This document shows, one piece after another, positions 1 through 7,851 of a stretch of 64,000 nucleotides of DNA (position 1 is its first letter; the number at the start of each line of letters is the position of its first letter). Position numbers and translations under genes: made by a program. The notes under the pieces are model-generated. The model saw only the letters and a program-made list of their open reading frames with translations, was not told the DNA's origin and made no database searches. Source of the DNA: Lachnotalea sp041821265 (GTDB taxonomy: Bacteria; Bacillota; Clostridia; Lachnospirales; Lachnospiraceae); assembly GCA_041821265.1 (NCBI GenBank), contig JBGUEQ010000002.1, positions 1-64,000 on the forward strand, written 5' to 3'.

Positions 1-1
1 A

Positions 2-43
2 ACGGAAAAAGAAATTGAGTGTCTGTTACAAAACAACGGATAG
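2..43 (+). CDS. 3' end of an upstream gene (partial)
   Basis: The first bases read open in one frame and end at a TAG, giving a short C-terminal tail (TEKEIECLLQNNG). A ribosome site and a new gene follow within 20 bases, so this is probably the end of a co-transcribed upstream gene. It is too short to identify, and chance reading is possible. Confidence 0.35.
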   Translation, partial: TEKEIECLLQNNG

Positions 44-64
44 CAGAAAACGGAGGCATGTAAA

Positions 65-247
65 ATGGCAGGAAAATCAAATTGTGATTGCTGTAGCAAT
101 TATATTTATGATGAGGAAGAAGATTATTATGAATGTAATATTAACTTAGACGAGGACGAATTTGGAAAATTTATGAAGAATTCGTTTGAAAGCTGTCCAT
201 ACTTTCGATTGGATGATGAATATAAAATTGTTAGAAAACAAATGTAG
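65..247 (+). CDS. Small Cys-containing acidic protein (DUF6472-like)
   Basis: This 60-residue protein has an N-terminal CxxC (C7, C9, C10), a further Cys in the middle and a CPYF motif near the C-terminus, in an acidic sequence (DEEEDYYEC, LDEDEF). The pattern matches my memory of the small DUF6472 family of Lachnospiraceae; four or more cysteines suggest metal binding, but no function is known. The ATG has an upstream GGAGG (about 52-56). It lies 160 bases before a DNA glycosylase gene, an association I recall in related genomes. Function is not assigned. Confidence 0.75.
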   Translation: MAGKSNCDCCSNYIYDEEEDYYECNINLDEDEFGKFMKNSFESCPYFRLDDEYKIVRKQM

Positions 248-407
248 TTAGAGATAACGAATTCAAGTTGCTTTGCTTTCGCATGCGACGAATAATAACA
301 GGTAGAGTAGATAAGATAACAGCTAGAGTAGCAAATATAAAAGTCATAAGAGAAGGCGGTAAAATACAATAAATATAATAGTTTGATTAAATTAGGTGGT
401 GAAATAG

Positions 408-899
408 ATGGCAGAATATAAAAGATTGGAACATACGCTTAGTCCTATATTTAACAAAGCTTCTAAAATACTAATTCTCGGGAGTTTTCCCTCTGTTAAG
501 TCAAGAGAGAACGGGTTTTACTACGGTCATCCACAGAATAGATTTTGGAAAGTATTAGCAGGTATTTATAGATGTGAGCTTCCAGTTACAATCCAGAATA
601 AAAAAGATATGTTATTGAACTACCATATTGCAATATGGGATGTAATTGAAAGTTGTGAAATTATAGGTTCGAGTGATGTAAGCATTAAAAATGTAGTACC
701 AACTGATTTGAATCGCATTCTTAAGCAAAGTGATATTTCGAAAATTTACACAAATGGAAAAGTAGCAGGTAAATTATATTGTAAGCATAGTAAGGAAATG
801 ACAGGTAGAGATAATATTGAATTACCTTCTACTAGTCCAGCAAATGCTACCTTTAGTTTGGAAAAATTAATAAAGCAGTGGAGTATCATAAACAGTTAA
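408..899 (+). CDS. Hypoxanthine/uracil-DNA glycosylase (DNA-deoxyinosine glycosylase type)
   Basis: The 163-residue protein belongs to the uracil-DNA glycosylase superfamily and would excise deaminated bases (hypoxanthine, possibly uracil) to start base-excision repair in the cytoplasm. The sequence shows the GSFPS motif near residues 25-29, the GHPQNRFW motif at residues 40-47 that forms the base pocket, and the C-terminal LPSTSPANA motif near residue 140. Length and motif spacing match the family annotated as DNA-deoxyinosine glycosylase (TIGR04274). The ATG follows a GGTGG-type ribosome site. Exact substrate preference cannot be read from sequence. Confidence 0.88.
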   Translation: MAEYKRLEHTLSPIFNKASKILILGSFPSVKSRENGFYYGHPQNRFWKVLAGIYRCELPVTIQNKKDMLLNYHIAIWDVIESCEIIGSSDVSIKNVVPTDLNRILKQSDISKIYTNGKVAGKLYCKHSKEMTGRDNIELPSTSPANATFSLEKLIKQWSIINS

Positions 900-1055
900 A
901 ATTGTGAAAATATGTATAAAAATAAAAATAAATATAAATATTAAATAAATATAAACAAGCATGTATTTAAACAAAAGGGATGTTATATGTAAAATTAAGT
1001 GATATAATGTATAATTGTATTATAATAAATAAGGGACACAAAGGAGAACAATATC

Positions 1056-1880
1056 ATGGAAGATAACATACTAAAATCATATACGGATATGCTACCATGT
1101 TTAAATGATTTTACAGGGGAAGATTATAGTGTTTTAATTACTGATCGTGAAAAAGTAATTGCCATTCAGAATGCAAAAGGGTTCAAATTGAGCAATGAAA
1201 TGCATATAGGTGATGGTTTAGATACTATTCCGAAAATGATTGATGTAATGCGAACAGGAAAAATTGAGGCTGATGTAATACCTGAAGAAATATTTGGTGA
1301 AACACTTTATTGTAGATTATATCCGATAAAGGATGATTCAAAAAAAATCGTAGGATGCATGAGTATATCTAAATCAATTCAAATAAAAAGCAAGTTAAAA
1401 TCTGCATCAGATGAGATACATTTATCATTAAACAAGACATCTACAGAAATTGAAGAAATTTCTATTGGTGCTAAAAACTTAGAAGATTCATTAATTCTTA
1501 TTCAGGACGTAGCTAAGGTGGCAGAAGAGAAAGTAAGGGAAGCTTATTCCATGCTAGGCGCGATACAAAGTATTGCAAATCAGTCAAACTTACTTGCACT
1601 CAACGCAGCAATTGAAGCGGCAAGGGTTGGCGAAGCAGGAAGAGGATTTTCGGTCGTAGCCGGTGAAATGAGTAATTTATCTAAGACGAGTAAAGAATCA
1701 GCGGTAAAGATAGGTGAAACCTTAACAAGTATTGCAAACTCGATGAAACAAGTGAGTGAGTATGTCAATGCTTCAAATGAAATTGCAATTATGCAAGTTA
1801 ATTCAACAAAGCAGATTAATACTGAAGTCGATAATTTGACAAAAACATCTGATACAATCATTGATTTTTTAAATAAATAA
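1056..1880 (+). CDS. Soluble methyl-accepting chemotaxis protein
   Basis: A 274-residue cytoplasmic chemoreceptor. Residues 1-110 form a small sensor-like domain of PAS or similar type, and residues 125-274 form the coiled-coil signalling domain. The hairpin tip is clear near residues 170-205: SIANQSNLLALNAAIEAAR followed by GEAGRGFSVVAGEM. There is no hydrophobic membrane segment, so the receptor should sense an internal signal. It would act on the CheA/CheW array that drives the flagella encoded at the other end of the window. The start has GGAGA upstream. A strong terminator follows at 1945. The ligand is unknown. Confidence 0.88.
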   Translation: MEDNILKSYTDMLPCLNDFTGEDYSVLITDREKVIAIQNAKGFKLSNEMHIGDGLDTIPKMIDVMRTGKIEADVIPEEIFGETLYCRLYPIKDDSKKIVGCMSISKSIQIKSKLKSASDEIHLSLNKTSTEIEEISIGAKNLEDSLILIQDVAKVAEEKVREAYSMLGAIQSIANQSNLLALNAAIEAARVGEAGRGFSVVAGEMSNLSKTSKESAVKIGETLTSIANSMKQVSEYVNASNEIAIMQVNSTKQINTEVDNLTKTSDTIIDFLNK

Positions 1881-1944
1881 ATATATAGTTTAAAAAACAT
1901 ATAAATAAAAAAACATTCTATTATATGCCGATAGCGTGTTCTTG

Positions 1945-1980
1945 AAAAGCAAACAGTCGAAAAGATTGGTTTGCTTTTTT
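1945..1980 (+). terminator. Rho-independent terminator after the chemoreceptor
   Basis: A perfect 10-bp stem (AAAAGCAAAC paired with GTTTGCTTTT) with a 15-base loop is followed by a T run. Confidence 0.85.
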
Positions 1981-2034
1981 ATTTAATAGGAAAGTTCTAT
2001 GAACTTCCCTATTAAATAAAAGGCACTACGTGCC
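1980..2034. repeat. Two adjacent palindromes
   Basis: An 18-bp imperfect inverted repeat (1980-1997 with 2001-2018, one mismatch, loop TAT) is followed by a 5-bp stem GGCAC-TAC-GTGCC at 2022-2034. They sit just before the decayed ABC locus. They could be a second terminator or a leftover of a small palindromic element. Confidence 0.55.
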
Positions 2035-2069
2035 AAGATGCACACCACGCAAATCGGAGGTATTATTAA

Positions 2070-2265
2070 GTGAGTGACAAAATTAGGATTGAGAAATTAA
2101 GTAAAAAGTTTGGTAAAAAATTTGTTGAAGGATTTTGAAAATGTATTTGATGATATTCTTATCCTTAGTAAAAGGGGACCTATCTATAAATCGTGTGAAG
2201 AAATAAGACAGGAATTTGGTAAATCAGTGGAGGATTACTATTTGGAAGTGATACAAAATGCCTAG
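2070..2265 (+). pseudogene. ABC transporter ATPase remnant (internally deleted)
   Basis: A GTG start behind a good GGAGG (about 2056-2060) opens with VSDKIRIEKLSKKFGKKF, the usual start of an ABC-2-type ATPase. That frame stops after 22 codons at a TGA. A second frame from about 2129 then reads a typical ABC-2 ATPase C-terminus (DFENVFDDILILSK, then EEIRQEFGKSVEDYYLEVI) to a TAG. About 150-200 central residues, including both Walker motifs and the signature, are missing, and the junction is out of frame. The gene cannot give an active ATPase. Confidence 0.75.
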
Positions 2266-2710
2266 TTTAATAGAAAGAGATTTATTGCAAATACGTACTT
2301 TCTTAAAATGGGAAATACTGAAATGGTATTACCGACTAAGAATTATTTTATTTACCACATTAGGATTATTTGTTCTTACGCTGCTTCAGTTCGCAAAGCA
2401 GATGCCAAGAGTTAATTCTAAATGCTTTATTACCAGTATCAGTGCCTCAAACTATGTGCTTTTATATGAAGCAGAAGAGAAAGAGAATCTAGTGAAAATT
2501 AAATCTATTTGCAGACAATTAATCACAGTCTGGAAAAATTATATGAATATAGTTACTTCGGCAGGTATTAGTAATTTAGGAAAGGGTGCAAATGATTTTT
2601 GGAATAGGATCAAGGAAGCATATCATAACTTATCCATGCAATTTATTTTTGGCAGAGAGGGTGTCTATTCCATCGAATTTAATGAGAGATATGGGTGTTT
2701 GATAATGTAA
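2258..2710 (+). pseudogene. Chimeric remnant: permease N-terminus joined to a regulator fragment
   Basis: The 150-codon frame starts inside the end of the ATPase remnant, the overlap usual for ABC-2 ATPase/permease pairs. Residues 1-50 (MPSLIERDLLQIRTF and a hydrophobic stretch LFTTLGLFVLTLL) look like a permease N-terminus. Residues from about 58 on (YVLLYEAEE, then SAGISNLGKG and FIFGREGVYSIEF) resemble the middle region of YesN-type AraC response regulators rather than a permease. I read this as a deletion fusion of two unrelated genes. No intact product is expected; the regulator assignment is tentative. Confidence 0.5.
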
Positions 2711-2928
2711 GAGGAGCTTTGCAAATCTTTGATATTCCATTTGTAATGACGAACGGCGGATCTGGTTATGCATCCTCAACATTTACACTATATACGATCA
2801 ATACGGCATTTAAATATAACATTTTTTGATTAGCTTCGACCATGGCTATGACGATTATGTTTTTGATTATAATTGTGTATGCAATTCAAAGCCTCTTTGT
2901 CAATATTGCTCGAAGAAGGGAGTATTAA
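2698..2928 (+). pseudogene. MalF-type sugar ABC permease, C-terminal remnant
   Basis: This frame reads the C-terminal end of a carbohydrate ABC permease: GALQIFDIPFVMTNGG, SSTFTLYTINTAFKYN and, after a stop, LASTMAMTIMFLIIIVYAIQ ending NIARRREY. The TGA at the expected Gly of the FGLAST motif is an in-frame nonsense change. The N-terminal two thirds are absent. The next permease begins 2 bases after its TAA, the normal spacing of a malF-malG pair. Confidence 0.75.
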
Positions 2929-2929
2929 T

Positions 2930-3240
2930 TTGAATGAAAGAATAAGTTCCAGCAAAACCAAAAAAATAGCCATGAATGGGTTGAAATATTTTAGATGTAT
3001 CGCTTTGCTATGTTTGGAAATTGGACCGATTTTAATTACTTTATTTGCATCCTTTAAGTCAAAGGGGGATATGGTTACGACCTCACCTTTGATGCTTCCC
3101 AAATTAAGCAATATAACATTTGATAATTATAAAGAAGTATTCGAAAATAAAATGCTTGGGTATGCTTTTTGAAATTCAGCTGTGATTGTGGCTACTTTTA
3201 CTGGTACTATTTGTCTTAGTTGTTCCAAATTAGGTCAAAG
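2930..3240 (+). pseudogene. MalG-type sugar ABC permease, N-terminal remnant
   Basis: From a TTG at 2930 the frame gives a typical inner-membrane sugar permease start: a hydrophobic segment near residues 23-45 (EIGPILITLFASFKSKGD), then the PKLSNITFDNYKEVFEN motif. A TGA at 3170 replaces the Trp usual in AFWNSAVIVA, after which NSAVIVATFTGTI continues in the same frame before the similarity is lost near 3220. The last 150-200 residues, with the EAA loop, are missing. Confidence 0.75.
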
Positions 3241-3382
3241 CATATGGCGCATCTACCATGTATACGCCGTCTGCGGGAACGTTGGCACCAAGATCATTAT
3301 ATGCCAGGACAATACAGACAAGTAATGGAAATTACATCATGTTTTACGTGAAAACATTGAATAGAAAAACATTAAAAAGTTA
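3240..3382 (+). pseudogene. Possible glycosidase fragment
   Basis: A short open stretch ends at TAA and contains SAGTLAPRSLYARTIQTSNG, which recalls the start of BNR-repeat/GH93-like exo-glycosidases (PR-x-IQ-x-NG). It lacks a start and a fold-sized length. It fits the theme of a lost sugar-uptake locus, but the family assignment is a guess. Confidence 0.3.
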
Positions 3383-3518
3383 ATTAATCAGTTATAATCA
3401 TTAAGTACCCCTTGAGTTTTGATGAAGTAGTTGTATATTATAAATAATACGGTTTTCAATGCTAAGATGTGGTTTAAAAGCAGTACTGCGTTTGTACTGG
3501 TACGTTCAAATAGGGTAT

Positions 3519-3526
3519 CGTCAATA
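3519..3526. repeat. Left 8-bp direct repeat flanking the 133-bp element
   Basis: CGTCAATA occurs directly before the element and again directly after it (3660-3667). The match can be extended to 13 bp because the element end happens to match the flank. It is read as a target-site duplication. Confidence 0.65.
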
Positions 3527-3659
3527 ATTACTGTTCACTCCGTTCACAGTAACATATGATTTCTGCATGCAAATTCGCTACGCGAAGCAGAAATCATTTG
3601 TTGAATCATTTTCTTACGTAGCTTAACAGCTAGTGTTAAGCTACTGTGTGAACAGTAAC
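3527..3659. mobile_element. 133-bp palindromic MITE-like element, copy 1
   Basis: The element begins and ends with 12-bp inverted repeats (ATTACTGTTCAC / GTGAACAGTAAC, one mismatch at the outer base). It has three internal inverted repeats: GTTACTGT-ACAGTAAC near the left end (shares the terminal arm), GATTTCTGC-GCAGAAATC in the middle and GTAGCTTAAC-GTTAAGCTAC on the right. It matches the reverse complement of 20474-20606 at 130 of 133 positions with no gaps. It has no coding capacity. Flanking 8-bp repeats (3519-3526 and 3660-3667) point to insertion by transposition in trans. Confidence 0.85.
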
Positions 3660-3667
3660 CGTCAATA
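3660..3667. repeat. Right 8-bp direct repeat flanking the 133-bp element
   Basis: Second copy of CGTCAATA, partner of 3519-3526. Confidence 0.65.
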
Positions 3668-3785
3668 ATTACCGTATTTATTATTGTAGTTTATTGTGTG
3701 GAACTTCTGAGTAATAGATGGTAGACTAAATAATATATTGAATTTTTATGTTACTATTGCAAAAAAATTGCGAAAGGAGAACATA

Positions 3786-5696
3786 ATGATAGATGATAGG
3801 TATGAAATTCTTCTAGAAGAATTTATGGATAAGAAATATCATACAGCAAAAGAACTGGCGAAAATAATAAAAGTAAGTGAAAAAACAATAAGAATTCGAG
3901 TAAAGGAATTAAATGATATCATAAAATTTCACGGTGCATTGATTATAGCCAAGCCCAAAATGGGTTATAAACTGGAAATGTCAGAGGAAAAGAAATTTTT
4001 ATCTTTTTACAATTGTCAGGAGGATAAGGAAATTATTCCAACAACTTCTGCGGAGAGAGTTCCTTACATCCTTGCTTTTTTGTTGAATCGAGATGATTAT
4101 ATTAAATTGGAAAATTTATGTGACTTCCTATATATATCGCGAAATACGTTAACAGCAGATTTGAAGAAAGTAGAATATATATTAAATATCTATAATTTGA
4201 AGTTGAAACGTAAACCGAATTATGGAATTCTTGTAGAAGGTAAAGAATTTGATAAAAGAATATGTATTGCCAATAGCCTAATTAAACGAAATGGGTTTAT
4301 TAAAAACGATAATAAGAAATATCAAGAACTTCAGATGATCGGTGATATTATTATGAGTGTGGTAAATCAACAAAAACTTCGTATTTCCGAAATTTCATTA
4401 GAAAATTTAATTACTCATGTTTATATTGCAATAGGTAGAATGAGACGTAATTATCAAGTTTCTATTGATAATGCAAAGGTTCGAAACCTAGTTAGGGAGG
4501 AGGCAATAAAGGCAACGCAAGAGATTATATCTTTAGTAAAAGAAAATATGGATGTTTCTTTTTCTGAAAGCGAGATTTCTTATCTTGCCCTCCATATGGG
4601 TGCAAAATTGTCGTCTAATTCCTATTCCAAATATGGACCAAACGTTATTATATCAGGAGATATAGATGAGCTTACACTTAAAATGCTGGACATTGTATAT
4701 AAGGGATTTAAAATAGATTTCAGAAATAATTTAGAACTTCGTATGTCATTGAATCAACATATGGTTCCTTTCGATATTAGAATACAATATGGAATTCCAC
4801 TTAAGAATCCACTTATGCAAGAAATAAAAAAGGAATACGCATTTGCTTATACGATTGCGGCGACTGCGTGTATTGTTCTCAATGAACATTATAAGATAAA
4901 TATACCAGAAGATGAGATTGGTTATTTTGCTATGATTTTTGCTCTTGCACTAGAGAAACAGGATAAAATAGTAGATAAGAAAAATATTTTGATTGTTTGT
5001 GCCTCAGGTAAGGGAACAACGCAGCTATTTATTTATAAATATAAACAGGCTTTTGGAAAGTATATTAATCAGATATACGAATGTACAGCGTATGAATTAG
5101 ATAACTATGATTTTCAAGGAAAAGGTATTGATTATGTGTTTACTACGATTCCAATCAATACGCAGGTTCCAGTACCTGTTTTTGAAGTGAATTTGTTTTT
5201 GGAGCATAAAGACATTGCTATATATAGCGAAATGTTTGAAATGGGAAGTAATGAATTTTTGCATAAGTACTATAAGGATTTTCTTTTTGTAACAGATATA
5301 GAGGCGAAGACAAAAGAAGATATTATAAAGCAATTATGTGAGCATACGAACCAATATTATAATCTTCCAGATGGTTTCTACGACGCTGTTATGAAGAGAG
5401 AAGAGATGGGACAAACAGATTTTGGAAATTTAGCGGCAATTCCGCATCCGTTCCAAGTAATAACAAAAGAGAATTTTGTTACGGTGGGAATATTAAAAAA
5501 ACCCTTCTGGTGGGGACATAATGAAGTTCAGGTTATTTTTTTGATTGCGATATCTACGGAGGAAGATGCAGATATCGAACGATTTTATCAGTTAACTACG
5601 AAGCTACTGTTTGATTTGGAAGATATCCAATATTTAATCCAAAATCAAAAGTTTGAGGTATTAATAAACTTATTAAGTGCAGGAACTACGACATAA
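3786..5696 (+). CDS. BglG/LicR/MtlR-family PTS-responsive transcriptional activator
   Basis: This 636-residue regulator should control the PTS genes just downstream. In order: an N-terminal HTH (residues 5-60, with VSEKTIRIRVKELN), a second Mga-like HTH (about 90-125, YISRNTLTADLKK), two PRD domains (about 165-390), a IIB-like domain opening with ILIVCASGKGTTQL near residue 400, and a C-terminal IIA(Fru/Mtl)-type domain with the phospho-His motif AIPHPF near residue 550. In this family phosphorylation of these domains by HPr and IIB couples activity to sugar supply. ATG 3786 is chosen over an earlier in-frame ATG because AAAGGAGAA precedes it. A terminator follows at 5713. Confidence 0.9.
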   Translation: MIDDRYEILLEEFMDKKYHTAKELAKIIKVSEKTIRIRVKELNDIIKFHGALIIAKPKMGYKLEMSEEKKFLSFYNCQEDKEIIPTTSAERVPYILAFLLNRDDYIKLENLCDFLYISRNTLTADLKKVEYILNIYNLKLKRKPNYGILVEGKEFDKRICIANSLIKRNGFIKNDNKKYQELQMIGDIIMSVVNQQKLRISEISLENLITHVYIAIGRMRRNYQVSIDNAKVRNLVREEAIKATQEIISLVKENMDVSFSESEISYLALHMGAKLSSNSYSKYGPNVIISGDIDELTLKMLDIVYKGFKIDFRNNLELRMSLNQHMVPFDIRIQYGIPLKNPLMQEIKKEYAFAYTIAATACIVLNEHYKINIPEDEIGYFAMIFALALEKQDKIVDKKNILIVCASGKGTTQLFIYKYKQAFGKYINQIYECTAYELDNYDFQGKGIDYVFTTIPINTQVPVPVFEVNLFLEHKDIAIYSEMFEMGSNEFLHKYYKDFLFVTDIEAKTKEDIIKQLCEHTNQYYNLPDGFYDAVMKREEMGQTDFGNLAAIPHPFQVITKENFVTVGILKKPFWWGHNEVQVIFLIAISTEEDADIERFYQLTTKLLFDLEDIQYLIQNQKFEVLINLLSAGTTT

Positions 5697-5712
5697 AGAA
5701 AGCATTATACGC

Positions 5713-5745
5713 AAAAAGTACCATATTGAATGTGGTACTTTTTTT
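5713..5745 (+). terminator. Terminator after the PTS regulator gene
   Basis: AAAAAGTACCA pairs with TGGTACTTTTT, followed by more T residues. It separates the regulator from the PTS operon, which must therefore have its own promoter in 5746-5800. Confidence 0.85.
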
Positions 5746-5814
5746 GTTGGAGATAAGATTTTAGAAGTGGTACGATAAGAGCATCAAATCAATAATGAAA
5801 TGAGGAGAAAGCAA

Positions 5815-6138
5815 ATGAACATAAGTTTAGAGGAGATAATAACAGAGCTAGTTGTAAATGGCGGAGATGCAAAAAGTAAAGCAATCCAAGCAATTAGAGC
5901 TGCTAAAAAAGGAGATTTTGAGACAGCTGATTTAAAGATAAAAGAATCAAATCAATCGTTACAAAAAGCTCACGAATTTCAAACAGATATCATTCAAGCA
6001 GAAACAAGAGGAGAGAATCAGGAAAATATTTCGCTTTTGATGGTTCACGGTCAGGATCATTTAATGAATGCAATTACAACAAAGGACCTAGCAATTGAAA
6101 TGATTGATATGTATAAAATCATTTATAACAAACAATAA
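5815..6138 (+). CDS. PTS lactose/cellobiose-type IIA component
   Basis: The 107-residue cytoplasmic protein carries phosphate from HPr to IIB in a lactose/N,N'-diacetylchitobiose-type PTS. It is all-helical, with the active histidine at residue 78 in the motif MVHGQDHLM, the same position as His78 of lactose IIA. The ATG at 5815 is preferred because an ATG 15 bases upstream overlaps the GAGGAGA ribosome site. It begins the IIA-IIB-IIC-glycosidase-HPr series. The sugar itself cannot be read from IIA. Confidence 0.93.
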   Translation: MNISLEEIITELVVNGGDAKSKAIQAIRAAKKGDFETADLKIKESNQSLQKAHEFQTDIIQAETRGENQENISLLMVHGQDHLMNAITTKDLAIEMIDMYKIIYNKQ

Positions 6139-6166
6139 TAAAATTGGAAGGAGCGGTTGAACAATT

Positions 6167-6472
6167 ATGACTTATATTACTTTAGTGTGTGCTGCTGGAA
6201 TGTCAACGTCCATGTTAATGGCTAAAATGCAGAAAAGTGCAAATGCACAAGGAATGGAAGCGAAAATCATTGCAATGTCTGAAGCGAAATTTGAATCCTA
6301 CGATGAACCTACAAATGTTCTATTATTAGGGCCACAAATTTCTTATTTGGAAGATGACCTAAGAAAAAAATATGAACCACAGGGGATGAAAGTTAAGGTC
6401 ATTAATATGATGGATTATGGAATGATGAATGGAGAGAAAGTTTTAAAAGATGCATTGGCATTATTGGATTAA
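6167..6472 (+). CDS. PTS lactose/cellobiose-type IIB component
   Basis: A 101-residue IIB protein that passes phosphate from IIA to the incoming sugar. The phospho-cysteine is Cys8 in the N-terminal P-loop LVCAAGMSTSMLM, followed by the alternating fold with LLLGPQISYLEDD near residue 65. It is a separate polypeptide, as usual for the cellobiose/chitobiose type. The start follows GGAAGGAG with good spacing. It lies 28 bases after IIA and 24 before IIC. Confidence 0.94.
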   Translation: MTYITLVCAAGMSTSMLMAKMQKSANAQGMEAKIIAMSEAKFESYDEPTNVLLLGPQISYLEDDLRKKYEPQGMKVKVINMMDYGMMNGEKVLKDALALLD

Positions 6473-6496
6473 AATATTAAATTAGGAGGATTAAAT

Positions 6497-7780
6497 ATGT
6501 CAAAGTTAGATGCAACAGCCATATCAAATAAAATCAACCCAGCAATAAAACAAATTCAAAAGAGTAAAGTTATGAATGGAATTTCAGGTGGAATGATGAG
6601 TGCAATGCCAATTACACTAATAGGTGCATTTGCTGCTCTGTTTTTAAACTTGCCAATTCCAGGCTATAAAGAGTTAATTGCAAATATTGGAATTGAAAGA
6701 GCTCTAAAAATTATTATTGCGTTTACAACAAACTTTCTAGCGGTAATTTTTACTGTATCAATTGCAGGAAGTTATGCAAAAGAGCATAAAGAGGATGGAG
6801 TTATTGCAGGATTACTCGCACTTGTTTGTTTCTTTATTGTTACCCCGATTTCGACTTCAGCTGAAGGGGTGAGCAGTATTCCATTTCAATGGCTTGGAGC
6901 AACAGGTATTTTTACAGGTATTATTGTAAGTTTGGTTTCAACTAAAGTGTATGTTGGACTGAAGGAAAAAGGATTTACAATTAAAATGCCAGATAGCGTT
7001 CCACCAGTGGTATCAAACAGCTTTAGCAGTTTAATACCAGGGTTTGCTTCAGTAATATTATTTACGATGGTTTCCGCTCTATTTTCAGCAACTTCATTTG
7101 AAACGATGCACCAGTTTGTTTATACATTTCTTCAACTTCCACTTCAAGGTGTTGGTGGAAACATAGTATCCATCATTATTTTATGGACATTTGCACAATT
7201 ATTATGGTTCTTTGGAATTCATGGAACTTTAGTTATCTATTCAGTAGTACTTCCGATTTTTACGGCAATGGATGCAGCACAGTTAGCGGCTTACTCAGCT
7301 GGTGAGGCTCTTCCTAATATTACAGGTCGTGCATTTGTAAGTACATATAGTATGGCTGGTAGTGCGATAGGTTTTGCTCTTCTTATGCTTTTTGTAGCGA
7401 AAAGCAAACAGTATAAAACATTAGGAAAATTGTCAGCAGTTCCAGCTCTGTTTGGAATCAGTGAACCACTTGTTTTTGGTACACCTTTAGTTTTAAATTT
7501 TAAGTTTTTTGTACCATTCGTATTTATGAATGCTATCAATTTATCAATAGCATATGTGGTAACTGCAATTGGAATTGTCCCAAGAGTTGCGGGAATGACA
7601 CCAATGAGTGGAATGCCAATTATTTTTAGTGGATTTATGGAAGGAAGCTGGAAAATAGCGGTACTGCAAGTTCTACTTGTATGTTTGTCGGCATTAGTTT
7701 GGTATCCGTTCTTTAAAAAGGCTGATAACGAAGCGTTAAAACTTGAACAACAATCAGAAAGTCTGGTTATAGAAGCGTAG
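6497..7780 (+). CDS. PTS cellobiose-type IIC permease
   Basis: The 427-residue integral membrane protein forms the sugar channel of the PTS. It has about ten hydrophobic segments and the motifs of the lactose/cellobiose IIC family: SGGMMSAMPITLIGAF near residue 33, the FGIHGTLVIYSV loop near residue 238, and GISEPLVFGTPLVLN near residue 320, whose Glu contacts the sugar. The gene follows a perfect AGGAGG. The genes around it make a beta-linked disaccharide the likely substrate; which one is not visible. Confidence 0.93.
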   Translation: MSKLDATAISNKINPAIKQIQKSKVMNGISGGMMSAMPITLIGAFAALFLNLPIPGYKELIANIGIERALKIIIAFTTNFLAVIFTVSIAGSYAKEHKEDGVIAGLLALVCFFIVTPISTSAEGVSSIPFQWLGATGIFTGIIVSLVSTKVYVGLKEKGFTIKMPDSVPPVVSNSFSSLIPGFASVILFTMVSALFSATSFETMHQFVYTFLQLPLQGVGGNIVSIIILWTFAQLLWFFGIHGTLVIYSVVLPIFTAMDAAQLAAYSAGEALPNITGRAFVSTYSMAGSAIGFALLMLFVAKSKQYKTLGKLSAVPALFGISEPLVFGTPLVLNFKFFVPFVFMNAINLSIAYVVTAIGIVPRVAGMTPMSGMPIIFSGFMEGSWKIAVLQVLLVCLSALVWYPFFKKADNEALKLEQQSESLVIEA

Positions 7781-7790
7781 AACAATTCAG

Positions 7791-7822
7791 CACCCGTCCA
7801 AAAGGCGGGTGATGTTTGTTTT
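7791..7822 (+). terminator. Weak terminator or attenuator between IIC and GH2
   Basis: CACCCG pairs with CGGGTG around a 9-base loop and is followed by an interrupted T run (ATGTTTGTTTT). It may allow part of the transcripts through to the glycosidase gene. Confidence 0.65.
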
Positions 7823-7851
7823 AAAAGATAAAATGAATGGAGGATAAGAAC

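Noticed and set aside
127..369. - strand frame rich in Tyr and Ser near the window start
   Set aside because: It is opposite the small Cys protein and an AT-rich gap, without a ribosome site.
3519..3672. 13-bp rather than 8-bp direct repeat around element copy 1
   Set aside because: The extra bases are shared with the element's own end (TTAC). Copy 2 shows exactly 8 bp, so I use 8.
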